From assembly GCA_030607655.1 (NCBI GenBank), contig JAUWJN010000011.1, positions 1 to 18,268 of the forward strand: a stretch of DNA of 18,268 nt. Direction: 5' to 3'. Below the pieces are notes generated by a model, which was not told the DNA's origin, did no database searches, and was given only the letters and a program-made list of their open reading frames with translations. Positions within the stretch are counted from its first letter, which is position 1, and the number at the start of each line of letters is the position of its first letter. The DNA is from a bacterium (GTDB lineage Bacteria > Armatimonadota > Zipacnadia > Zipacnadales > Zipacnadaceae). Below are positions 5,547 to 13,330 of the stretch, piece by piece. Position numbers and translations under genes: made by a program.

Positions 5547-5893
5547 TATATGCCCATCGTCTCCTTGTCGCCGAGGTCGCGCCGCCTGCAATACACTAGG
5601 CTCTTTATCGCACGCCGCAGGGTTTTCAGCGCCTCGCCCATTTGGTCAGCATCTACATCCTTTGGGGCAAGTGGAACAGTAACCCATCTTTTGCCGCCTG
5701 GCTCCACTGATCCCCAGACGAGGTAGTAGTTTTCCTTATCGCCACATGGCCCATACGCCCGCAGCTCATCACATTCCACCGGCACTGTACTGCGCGGGTC
5801 AGCAAGGTGGCAGAAGAGCAGCGGCTCCACATCAAACAACTCATCTATGGTAGGATAACTATCCGCGACGACCAGCTTAGATTTTCCATTCAT
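5546..5893 (-). CDS. Small soluble protein (115 aa), unknown
   Basis: A 115-aa protein beginning MNGKSKLVVADSYPTIDELF. I prefer the ATG at 5891-5893; a TTG seven codons upstream (5914) extends the frame but has no spaced ribosome-binding site. Neither start has a strong Shine-Dalgarno, GGGG being about 15 bases away, which is unusual here. The protein has a mixed alpha/beta pattern, a beta region around residues 55-80 (YYLVWGSVEPGGKRWVTVPL) and a C-terminal helix (89-108). No family recognised. It follows the holin gene after a 37-base gap and couples to the next gene. Confidence 0.65.
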   Translation of the reverse strand: MNGKSKLVVADSYPTIDELFDVEPLLFCHLADPRSTVPVECDELRAYGPCGDKENYYLVWGSVEPGGKRWVTVPLAPKDVDADQMGEALKTLRRAIKSLVYCRRRDLGDKETMGI

Positions 5894-5930
5894 AGTGTTT
5901 TCGTTATACCCCAATCCCGCGCCGGCTAAA

Positions 5931-6218
5931 CTACTTCTTCACTTTGCCCGCAATATCGTGGGCAAACTTCGGCGCAAAGACCGCCAGACAAGCGACCAGA
6001 ACGCTCTCCTGTAGCGGCACTCCTTTCCCTAGCAGCGTCCAAGCAGTTAGGCCTGCACAGGCCGCGCCAGTCAGCAGTGTCATGCCTTCGGGTACAATCG
6101 CGTAGCCCAGACGCTTCGCACCCTGTTTGACGAGCTCGGCGACGGCGGCGACGGTTACGCCCCAGCCCAGTACGGCAGCGGCGGCCAACGGCAGATACTC
6201 TGAGTAGAACAGTTCCAT
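5931..6218 (-). CDS. Holin-like small membrane protein
   Basis: A 95-aa protein with hydrophobic segments at about 9-29, 44-63 and 68-84 and a charged Lys-rich end (HDIAGKVKK), the size and form of phage holins that open the inner membrane to release endolysin. There is an ideal AGGAGG 8 bases before the ATG, and it follows the giant ejection-protein gene by 12 bases. A holin role is supported by its position at the start of the lysis region and the endolysin further along, not by a recognised subfamily motif. It could instead be another small phage membrane protein. Confidence 0.75.
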   Translation of the reverse strand: MELFYSEYLPLAAAAVLGWGVTVAAVAELVKQGAKRLGYAIVPEGMTLLTGAACAGLTAWTLLGKGVPLQESVLVACLAVFAPKFAHDIAGKVKK

Positions 6219-6230
6219 TGTAGTAGCCTC

Positions 6231-9200
6231 CTATTTGCCTAGTTTTCTTAGGCCGATGTCAAGTTCTGTGACTTGTGGTGGTCGGTAAATCTTGAGTGCC
6301 TTGCCAGCAGGAATATCCATAAACCCTGTGTTGCCCGCATAGTTGCTATAGAGGCGAAGTCGGTTCTGCTCCATAGGATCCTCAAATGATAGGCCGACAT
6401 GCCCATGAACGTTGCGCGTTGGAAACCAAATCATATCTCCAGGCTGAGGCGCTGTGCCTTGGGGCATCGTCGTATAATCCTTGTTTTCGACAAACCAATC
6501 CCCTATCTTTTCCGCATCACCATGACCACACTCATCCAATAGTGCCTTTTGCAAATCCGCCGAGCACTCATCTTTCTTAGCAGGCCCCTGCTTTTGCCAC
6601 CATCTTTGCATAGCAGGGAGGTTGGACGGCCTACTTTTTGCGTCAGCCTCCATTAGTTCTCCCATTGTTACCGAGGGGTGCTTTAGCTTTTCGAGAAGAA
6701 TGTTGATGTCACGGAAAGCGGGATCACTTAACGGAGACAGTGGCTCACCGGCCTTTCTCTGCTCTGCTCTGACTTGAAGCCAGCTATCTAGTCCAAGCGC
6801 AGATTCTCGTTCCTGACGATCTTTCCTCTCCCACCAGGATACTACGTCAGCCACTCTTCCGCCCTCTGCCGTATATCGCTTTACATCATCGTTCCAGCGC
6901 CTCGTCTCGCTTGGTGTCTGGGGGCCTCGACCTGTAGCCATTGTCATATGTTTTCGGATATTGGCAAGGTGCTGGGATGACAAACGTAGCGGTGCCAAAC
7001 CTTCAGCACTTCGCGCTGCTTGTAATTCGTCAACCTGACCCAGAGAGAGACGGCCCCAAGCTTCATTCTTTGAAGTGAATGTAAGGATCGCTCCCATATT
7101 GCCGGCCTTTAACCGAGCCCGCTCCATTGTGAGCAACATATCAGTCCGAGCAGGGGTCTCAGGGTTCTCAAAACTGAACGGTTGGCGATAGCGGCGATAA
7201 AGCCGCTCTTTTTCTTCAGAAGTCAACTCGCCGATTGTTTCAGTATTGATACCTACTTTGTCGCCAAGCCATCTTACAATTTTTGTCTTACCGAGACCTC
7301 TTACAATCCTTCCAGTTGTACCCTCTGGGTCTATCCTCGCTCTCTCAATCGTCCGCGATGCAACAGGGAACATCTCCTGTAGTGCAATACTACCCTCGCC
7401 TTTCAATGCCCAGAGAGACGCCTTCCAGTAAGGATGTAGTGACTGCTCCATAGCCTGCAACGGATCAAGTCCTGGTGTTCGCGATGTCGCTCCCGTCATT
7501 CGCGCTAGGTCAACTATACTTCCCAGCGGGGGTGCTCTGTAGGACAAATGCGAGATGTAGTTGTCTTTCGCCTCCTGGGGCAAGTCGTCTCCTATGGTGC
7601 TCATCGGCCACAAGTCCCACGGGAAGGCAATGCGCTCTGGTGCGTAGCGAAAATTGTTAGGCCGACCCGCTAGTAGTTGCTGCTCAGACGCAGGGAATCC
7701 CAGCTCAATGCACTCTTTGAGTTTAAGCGGTGCAGTCATAAGCCACGGGCGCTCCAGACTCGCTTGAGCAACTTGGGGTATTCGCTGGCGAGCGTAGGGC
7801 CAAAAGAACGTAAGGTGTTTGATCGCCTTATCAAATGGTGCTAAGGCTGCGGGGGGGTAGTTGACAAAACCTGTACGCATTGCGGCAAAGGCATCGGCAC
7901 CAGACATTCCAGATAGACGATTCCCTGCATAGCTGGCACCTCGCCAAAGGTTCTCATAGGCACCGGCGGCGCGCACCCCAAGCCCCACTGTGTTTCGCAG
8001 CACGGCATCGGTAGTACCTGCAAAATCTCCCTCATAACGAGCCAACCATCCTGCGAGCCCCGACTGTTCAATGTGAGGAAGCTCCTCCGCTATCTCCTGT
8101 ATCAGGTCATCAGAATACCCTTGTGTCCTCATTAGTCTACTGAGCTTCTGGGCAACACGGGTTTGACTAATGCGCTCTAATATCTGAGTATCAACAGCGT
8201 CCAGCAACGCCCTTTCCCCCGCCGAAATCTGGAACCTCAATTTTTCTGCCCAAGTACGCGGCCCCGATTGTAGCAACCACGAAGGCATTTCACTCATTAG
8301 TTCTCGTGCAGATAACCGCACACCCATCCCAAAGTTTCTGCTCCCAGGCCATCCAGCCATAAGCGCTGACGGAAATTGGTCAAAAGCATTAGTGGCGTGA
8401 AAGACGGGGTTCTGAATGTTAAGGACTGACATCCGAGCAGGAGCTAAGCCCTTAGCCAACGCACGTGGAATACGGCCCGCGGGCGCAATCATTCGCGCCC
8501 AGTGCTCGTTAAATCCTGGCGGCAATACTTTCGTGAGTGCCTCTGGGCTTAGTTGCTCTCCGATGAGACCCCAGGCTCCCTGTGAGTAACCAGGCTCAAA
8601 AGCCTCCCAGCCCATTACTTTTGACGCGACGGGGTTTAGATTGCGAACACCATAGCGGTCAACAAGTTTAAGCATCTGCCGATGGGCAGAGAGATCGGCT
8701 GTCCCTTGTGCATATGTCTCCAGGATAGAAGGGAGGTCCTTGAGAGCGCTGGGCATATCATCAAAGCCGGCACTCTTCATCATCTCCAAAACATAGGGGT
8801 TTTCCCAGTGAGATTTGCGTAGGAAAGAAGTGGCCCGGGCGGTTGGCGTGTATGTCTTGTCAGGAGAGACTTTTGTGGGCAGGTAGAACTCCTTGTGGCC
8901 CATACTCAGACCTGCATCATCAACTACCTGCCAGGCCTCCTCGAAATTACCTCTAACAGTTATAATGCGTCCCCACAACTTGTTTGCCACCTCGGGCAGG
9001 GGCTTGCCAGGCTTCCAGCTTTCTCCTGTTCGCGCCACTATCCACTCCAATAATTCTCGTTCCTGTAGCCCCCAGAAATCCCCTATCTTCAGTTTAGTCA
9101 GCTTTGCAAACTCTTCGCTGCGAACCTTTACCTGTTGCCCCAGCGCATCGTAGATTATCTGCTGCTCTCCTACGGAGAGGTCGCTGACAGGACGTAGGAA

Positions 9201-10817
9201 CTTTGCCCGAGCCAATGCGCTTTCGTTAGTCATCGTCATTGCCAGACGCTCTAGCTCAGTATTAAGTGCAGGATCTATGCTGCCAGACGGCAGGAAAAAG
9301 CGCTCCACTGATCGGGCCAGACCGAAAACGCCTCCAGGCCCCGCCCGTTTTGCTTGACCAACCTTTACGAGTTCCTCCTCAAGGAGAGCTACATACTTTT
9401 CGTGACGATAGGACGCAAATCCAACCTCCCGCACAGCAGCCTCTTTTCGCGCTGCAGCTGTTGGCCCTAAGCGTTCCAACGCCCTCTCTGTAGCTTGCTT
9501 TACCCACTTGGCCGGAGTAGTCTGAACGCTGTCGGTGACATCCCTTAGCGTCCATTCTTTCTTCGCCAAAATCGGTTTCTTCCACAGCCGAGGCTGAACG
9601 CGAACGTCGTTCTGCAAAGCAGTAACAAATTGCTTAGCGGCATCGTCTGCAACGTCATCGGCAAGGCCCATTGCACGACCTACTTGCCCTAATTCTTCAG
9701 GAATCCCCTGCAAATATCCTCGCCCAAACGCTCTCATGTGTGCGAAAGGCACCATCTCACTTGCCCGTAGCCCCATTGCTTGAAATACTCTGCCCACTAC
9801 AGTCTCCGCGCCCACCTTCGCCGCAAGTTTTGCGCCTATGCTATCAGCAGCAGCCATTGCCTTCGTGCCTGCCTTGCCCCAGACACCTACGCCGGCCAGG
9901 AAGTAGTTCGCGGGTTCTGTGGCAGCCAGCAGTCCACCGCCAAAAATAAACGTCTCACCTGGTGTGGCTCCAGCCTCTCGCAGTGTAGCAATCGGATCAA
10001 TCACGCTACGGTATCCCTGCCATGCGCCCTGTATCATTTCCCCAACGCCAACGCGCTCCTGCTCTTGCTTTGTAATTGTTGCCATGACATCCTCAGTTGA
10101 TTCCTGAAGCCCTGCTTTTGCTCCTGGCGGCATAAGGCGTAGTATTTCCTGAGTTATAATCTGTGACGGTATCTGCGAGAAGTTCCAAACCTTGCTCCAC
10201 ATGCCCCCGGCCGTATAGATACGAGGGGTAACCTCTGGAGGCCGACCTACAGCAACAGTCAATGCGATCAAGCCTTGTTGTATCCGTTCAGGTGGAACGT
10301 CATCGCCTAAATCCCGCATCTTGCCAACTGCTTCGTGATAGGGCAGTTCTTCAGTTGCGGCTTTCTCTACCAAGTCAGTCATTGTCTGCAAAACGGGTGA
10401 CAGTTTCTGCAACGGCCCAATCCAAGTAAGCGGTCGTCCCTGCGGTTCCAGTGGTTCAGGGATTGACTCAGGGGTAATGACACGAAACGCCTCAATAGCA
10501 TTATTCCGTGCCGTCTCAGTGATGAGGCCCTTCTCGTGAAGCTGATTGATACGAAGAGTGGCCCGCGTGGGATCTAACTGACCAGTCAGAACACGAGCAA
10601 TATGGCCTGCGATTTCCTGCTCTGCGGCCCGCAGTATCTTCGGCGCAAAAAATGTTTGGAGACCAGCGGGAGGCTCCGCCGGCTGGAGTCCCTTGACCTT
10701 TTTAAGTGCCTCCCAACCTTGGACCTGTACAGGTATTTCAGGTAGGCCCGCAGGCAGTCCCCACTTCGTCCAGTCCAGTGCGCGGATTGCACGAGTGTAC
10801 CAAGGAAGCTTCGCCAT
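6231..10817 (-). CDS. Giant ejection (internal virion) protein with C-terminal NlpC/P60- or CHAP-type peptidase
   Basis: A 1528-aa protein, by far the largest, in the position of T7 gp16 (third of three internal protein genes before lysis genes). Proteins of this class are packed in the head and ejected to form the channel by which DNA crosses the envelope. Most of it is predicted helical; residues 289-330 (FIFGGGLLAATEPANYFLAG onward) are hydrophobic enough to be membrane-active. The C terminus carries a thiol peptidase signature: ECSADLQKAL with Cys1418, GDMIWFPTRNVHGHVGLS with His1473, and LYSNYAG with Asn1492 as the likely third residue. That matches NlpC/P60 or CHAP enzymes that cut peptidoglycan. 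T7 gp16 has its wall-cutting activity (a transglycosylase) at the N terminus instead. Its ATG overlaps the preceding stop by one base (TAATG). Confidence 0.85.
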   Translation of the reverse strand: MAKLPWYTRAIRALDWTKWGLPAGLPEIPVQVQGWEALKKVKGLQPAEPPAGLQTFFAPKILRAAEQEIAGHIARVLTGQLDPTRATLRINQLHEKGLITETARNNAIEAFRVITPESIPEPLEPQGRPLTWIGPLQKLSPVLQTMTDLVEKAATEELPYHEAVGKMRDLGDDVPPERIQQGLIALTVAVGRPPEVTPRIYTAGGMWSKVWNFSQIPSQIITQEILRLMPPGAKAGLQESTEDVMATITKQEQERVGVGEMIQGAWQGYRSVIDPIATLREAGATPGETFIFGGGLLAATEPANYFLAGVGVWGKAGTKAMAAADSIGAKLAAKVGAETVVGRVFQAMGLRASEMVPFAHMRAFGRGYLQGIPEELGQVGRAMGLADDVADDAAKQFVTALQNDVRVQPRLWKKPILAKKEWTLRDVTDSVQTTPAKWVKQATERALERLGPTAAARKEAAVREVGFASYRHEKYVALLEEELVKVGQAKRAGPGGVFGLARSVERFFLPSGSIDPALNTELERLAMTMTNESALARAKFLRPVSDLSVGEQQIIYDALGQQVKVRSEEFAKLTKLKIGDFWGLQERELLEWIVARTGESWKPGKPLPEVANKLWGRIITVRGNFEEAWQVVDDAGLSMGHKEFYLPTKVSPDKTYTPTARATSFLRKSHWENPYVLEMMKSAGFDDMPSALKDLPSILETYAQGTADLSAHRQMLKLVDRYGVRNLNPVASKVMGWEAFEPGYSQGAWGLIGEQLSPEALTKVLPPGFNEHWARMIAPAGRIPRALAKGLAPARMSVLNIQNPVFHATNAFDQFPSALMAGWPGSRNFGMGVRLSARELMSEMPSWLLQSGPRTWAEKLRFQISAGERALLDAVDTQILERISQTRVAQKLSRLMRTQGYSDDLIQEIAEELPHIEQSGLAGWLARYEGDFAGTTDAVLRNTVGLGVRAAGAYENLWRGASYAGNRLSGMSGADAFAAMRTGFVNYPPAALAPFDKAIKHLTFFWPYARQRIPQVAQASLERPWLMTAPLKLKECIELGFPASEQQLLAGRPNNFRYAPERIAFPWDLWPMSTIGDDLPQEAKDNYISHLSYRAPPLGSIVDLARMTGATSRTPGLDPLQAMEQSLHPYWKASLWALKGEGSIALQEMFPVASRTIERARIDPEGTTGRIVRGLGKTKIVRWLGDKVGINTETIGELTSEEKERLYRRYRQPFSFENPETPARTDMLLTMERARLKAGNMGAILTFTSKNEAWGRLSLGQVDELQAARSAEGLAPLRLSSQHLANIRKHMTMATGRGPQTPSETRRWNDDVKRYTAEGGRVADVVSWWERKDRQERESALGLDSWLQVRAEQRKAGEPLSPLSDPAFRDINILLEKLKHPSVTMGELMEADAKSRPSNLPAMQRWWQKQGPAKKDECSADLQKALLDECGHGDAEKIGDWFVENKDYTTMPQGTAPQPGDMIWFPTRNVHGHVGLSFEDPMEQNRLRLYSNYAGNTGFMDIPAGKALKIYRPPQVTELDIGLRKLGK

Positions 10818-12124
10818 TACCGACCCCCAAATCCAGCCTCGTCTGCTAGTATGCTGAAGGAGCTCCGGCCTGCCAGTGCCTTGGTACGCTCAATATATCG
10901 CTGCTTTTGGGCCGGATCATTGAACTGAATTGTCTCCATAGCAGCAGTGGCATCTTCGGGTGTAATGCCAGGCTGTGTCAATATCTTCTCTGCCTCGGCG
11001 TTAGTAGCCCCCAGCTTTGGCGCTGCCGGTGCTCTCGGTTGTCCAGAGATGTCAATACGCTCCTGTTCCATACTGAGGCGCTCAAGAGTGGCTGCGACCT
11101 GATTGATTACAGCATACTGTTGAGGGGTCAAGCCGTATTGCTTCAGCCAGGCCGCGTTCGTGCGGGCCTGTAGAATGTCCTCCGTGTGACCCTCTATTTC
11201 TGCACGGAGTTCCTTGACCATAGCGGTCGTCACAGACTCAGGATTGTCCTCCATCCATTCAGAGAGTGCCAGAATTCGAGTTACATTGGGGCCAGCCAGA
11301 GTAGCCGCCCGCTCCTTAGCTTCGTTGTCAAGCCATGTACCTTCGAGGTCGGCAATGTCCTGTTTTATCGCAGTATCGTAGGTCTCTTGATCCCTCTTCA
11401 AATCGAGTTTTGCGACAGCAAGATTTGTTTCCAGTAGCTCCTCTTTCAATCCTTCTATTCGAAGTCCGCGCGGAGTCGGTGGCGCTTCTCCTGGGAAGGG
11501 GACCCCAGACTCTCCTGTAGTAATCTCACCTTCTCGCTGCAACCAGTCAGCAGTCATTTCAGGTCTATCCAGTCCGGCGACAGGTGTTAGCGCTGTCGGT
11601 GCTGGAATCGTTCCTGCCAGTTGTGGCTCAACCGTGGGCATAGACGGAATTACTGGTGCTGCTTCGCGCTGCCAGGGATCTGCGCCCTCTACTCTCGGGG
11701 CCAGTCCTCCAGTAGGCAACATAGCCCCCGTTAGCGGTGCTGTCGGTTGCCCAATGCCTCGACCTAATTGCACTGGGTATGTCGGCTCTCTTCCAGTAAG
11801 CAGCCCCGCAGGATACCTGCTACGCCACGCTCGGAGAGCATCAGCTTGCGTTTCTTCTAGTTCTCGCGCATATTTCTGTTCAGGTGTCTCGATTCGAGTC
11901 TCTGCCGCAACATCCCGTTCTTCCTGTGTGAGTCTAAGTTGACGCAACTGCGCTTCCGTATCAAGCCGAGAAGTCAGCCCCTGCTGCTGCATCCCAAGCT
12001 GTCGCTGAAGCAACATATTCTGAAACGCCTGCTGGCGCTGTCGCTGGTCGCGTTCCTGTACCGCCACCATCCCGCGCCCCGCGCCACTGGCGATTGCGGC
12101 TATTCTGCGCCAATCAAAAGCCAT
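10817..12124 (-). CDS. Putative internal/ejection protein, Gln-rich coiled coil
   Basis: A 435-aa protein. After MAFDWRRIAAIASGAGRGMV comes a strongly Gln/Arg-rich coiled coil (residues 21-110), a Pro/Gly-rich flexible stretch (110-220), another helical section (225-345), and a short C-terminal domain. AGGTGA lies 6 bases before the ATG. It lies between a gp14-like and a gp16-like gene, matching the place of the middle ejection protein (T7 gp15), which builds the periplasmic tube; sequence similarity to T7 gp15 itself is not evident to me. Calling it an ejection protein rests on position, length and composition. Confidence 0.65.
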   Translation of the reverse strand: MAFDWRRIAAIASGAGRGMVAVQERDQRQRQQAFQNMLLQRQLGMQQQGLTSRLDTEAQLRQLRLTQEERDVAAETRIETPEQKYARELEETQADALRAWRSRYPAGLLTGREPTYPVQLGRGIGQPTAPLTGAMLPTGGLAPRVEGADPWQREAAPVIPSMPTVEPQLAGTIPAPTALTPVAGLDRPEMTADWLQREGEITTGESGVPFPGEAPPTPRGLRIEGLKEELLETNLAVAKLDLKRDQETYDTAIKQDIADLEGTWLDNEAKERAATLAGPNVTRILALSEWMEDNPESVTTAMVKELRAEIEGHTEDILQARTNAAWLKQYGLTPQQYAVINQVAATLERLSMEQERIDISGQPRAPAAPKLGATNAEAEKILTQPGITPEDATAAMETIQFNDPAQKQRYIERTKALAGRSSFSILADEAGFGGR

Positions 12125-12134
12125 AAGTCATCAC

Positions 12135-12845
12135 CTACTTGTAGTCTTTGCTCAGAATGTTGTAGCCGGTGAGTGGAGCATTAAGATAGTTAGTTCCAGA
12201 GGGCGTCTTCGGGTAATCCATAGTCGGGAGATTGAAGCCCAGGCCCCCGAAGTAATTGCCCTGCTGCTGCGGCGGATTCATCGCCATGTAAGCGAACTGA
12301 ATAGCGTCAGCCAGTGCATTGTAGTCATTCTGCTGCTGCGCCATAGCTATCTGCTGCTCGCTTATGCCGACCTGCCGCGCCGCGTTCAAAATCTGCTGCT
12401 GCGCCGTCACCTGCGTCATCCCAAACTCCTGCCGCCGCATCCGTTCCGTCTCAAGCTGACCGTGTAGCGCACTGATCGCGCCGAGCCGCCCCTGCTCCAA
12501 ACTTTGCAGTCCCGTCTGTGTCATTCCAGAAGAGAGCAATCCGCGCTGGCTCATTGTGCTCTGCAACTGCCGCTGCCCCTGGGCGGCCTGCACGTTGATG
12601 TTGCCAACGCCGCGCCCCAGCGCCGCCTGATAGTACGGCCCTTGCCCCAGCATCATTTCATGTAAGGCCTTAGTGTAACCACCCATAGTGTCCATGCCCT
12701 GCCCCTTCATGGGCGCCTTCAGAACACGCTGGGCGGCTAACTGTCCGTAGCTTGGCGGCGGGGGTTTGTAACCACCACCACCGCCGATACCAAGCCATCC
12801 CCCTACCAGACTTGCTATACCTAATCCTGCTGCTAATCCGGGCAT
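12135..12845 (-). CDS. Putative internal virion protein, T7 gp14-like
   Basis: A 236-aa protein with a hydrophobic, glycine-rich N terminus (MPGLAAGLGIASLVGGWLGI), which resembles the membrane-inserting start of T7 gp14-type ejection proteins that form the outer-membrane pore. The middle is Gln/Met/Gly-rich helix, with GRGVGNINVQAAQGQRQLQS, the RGLLSSG segment and QQQ runs common in these proteins. AAGGAG lies 9 bases upstream of the ATG. It is the first of three ejection genes, with 10-base gap to the next. Family-level similarity is judged from pattern and order, not alignment. Confidence 0.7.
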   Translation of the reverse strand: MPGLAAGLGIASLVGGWLGIGGGGGYKPPPPSYGQLAAQRVLKAPMKGQGMDTMGGYTKALHEMMLGQGPYYQAALGRGVGNINVQAAQGQRQLQSTMSQRGLLSSGMTQTGLQSLEQGRLGAISALHGQLETERMRRQEFGMTQVTAQQQILNAARQVGISEQQIAMAQQQNDYNALADAIQFAYMAMNPPQQQGNYFGGLGFNLPTMDYPKTPSGTNYLNAPLTGYNILSKDYK

Positions 12846-12858
12846 AATCTCACGCTCC

Positions 12859-13329
12859 TTATGTCGTGCTGAATCGCCAATAGCCTACCAAGAAGAAATC
12901 GTGATTGGTTGTAAGCTTGTAAACTTCAATGCTTGCATTTGCCCCACTGGCAACTACGTGCATAGTGTTTACTATGTCGTTTTCTATGCCAAACTTTCTC
13001 TCCAGAGAAGAACCTGTCTCGCGTACACCGGTAAGATGGCCGGCATTTTGTTCGGTCATCCATATCTCGCAAACATCGCCATCCTCTACCCCATAACTTG
13101 ACAAGTTTATTTCTGTCCAGGAACCGACAGTGCCTACCGTCAGCTCATCTGCCCTCTCAGTGTAGGTCTGGGTCTGCAACTTGCCGGCTTCGGTATCCGT
13201 TATCCGCGCCTCGTGGTCGCCGCGATAACCCTCCAGCGCGTTAATCCGCGCCGGCCCATCGTGAACAAGCTCCTGAAAGATGCGCCTGGTTTGTGCGGAC
13301 TCTTTTTCGTGACCAGGTGGCCGGTTCAT
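12859..13329 (-). CDS. Small tail protein with C-terminal beta-sandwich, candidate tail fibre
   Basis: A 156-aa protein. Residues 1-55 are charged helix (GHEKESAQTRRIFQEL, DHEARITDTEAGKLQTQTYT), suitable as an anchor or trimerising stalk. Residues 60-156 alternate beta-strands: TVGSWTEINLSSYGVEDGD, GVRETGSSLERKF, NASIEVYKL, FFLVGYWRF. This Gly/Ser-rich jelly-roll-like pattern recurs at the ends of phage tail fibre and spike proteins that touch the host. GAGGGG lies 5 bases before the ATG, which follows the nozzle stop by one base. Its place directly after the nozzle gene supports a tail-tip or fibre role, but the receptor-binding function is inference. Confidence 0.55.
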   Translation of the reverse strand: MNRPPGHEKESAQTRRIFQELVHDGPARINALEGYRGDHEARITDTEAGKLQTQTYTERADELTVGTVGSWTEINLSSYGVEDGDVCEIWMTEQNAGHLTGVRETGSSLERKFGIENDIVNTMHVVASGANASIEVYKLTTNHDFFLVGYWRFSTT

Positions 13330-13330
13330 A

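Noticed and set aside
5541..5550. TATAAT-like -10 box on the minus strand
   Set aside because: No acceptable -35 element is found 16-18 bases upstream, and it lies at a TAATG gene junction whose sequence explains it.
12280..12560. CTGCTGCTG-type short repeats
   Set aside because: They are the Gln codon runs of the gp14-like protein, not a repeat array; no CRISPR-like spacing.
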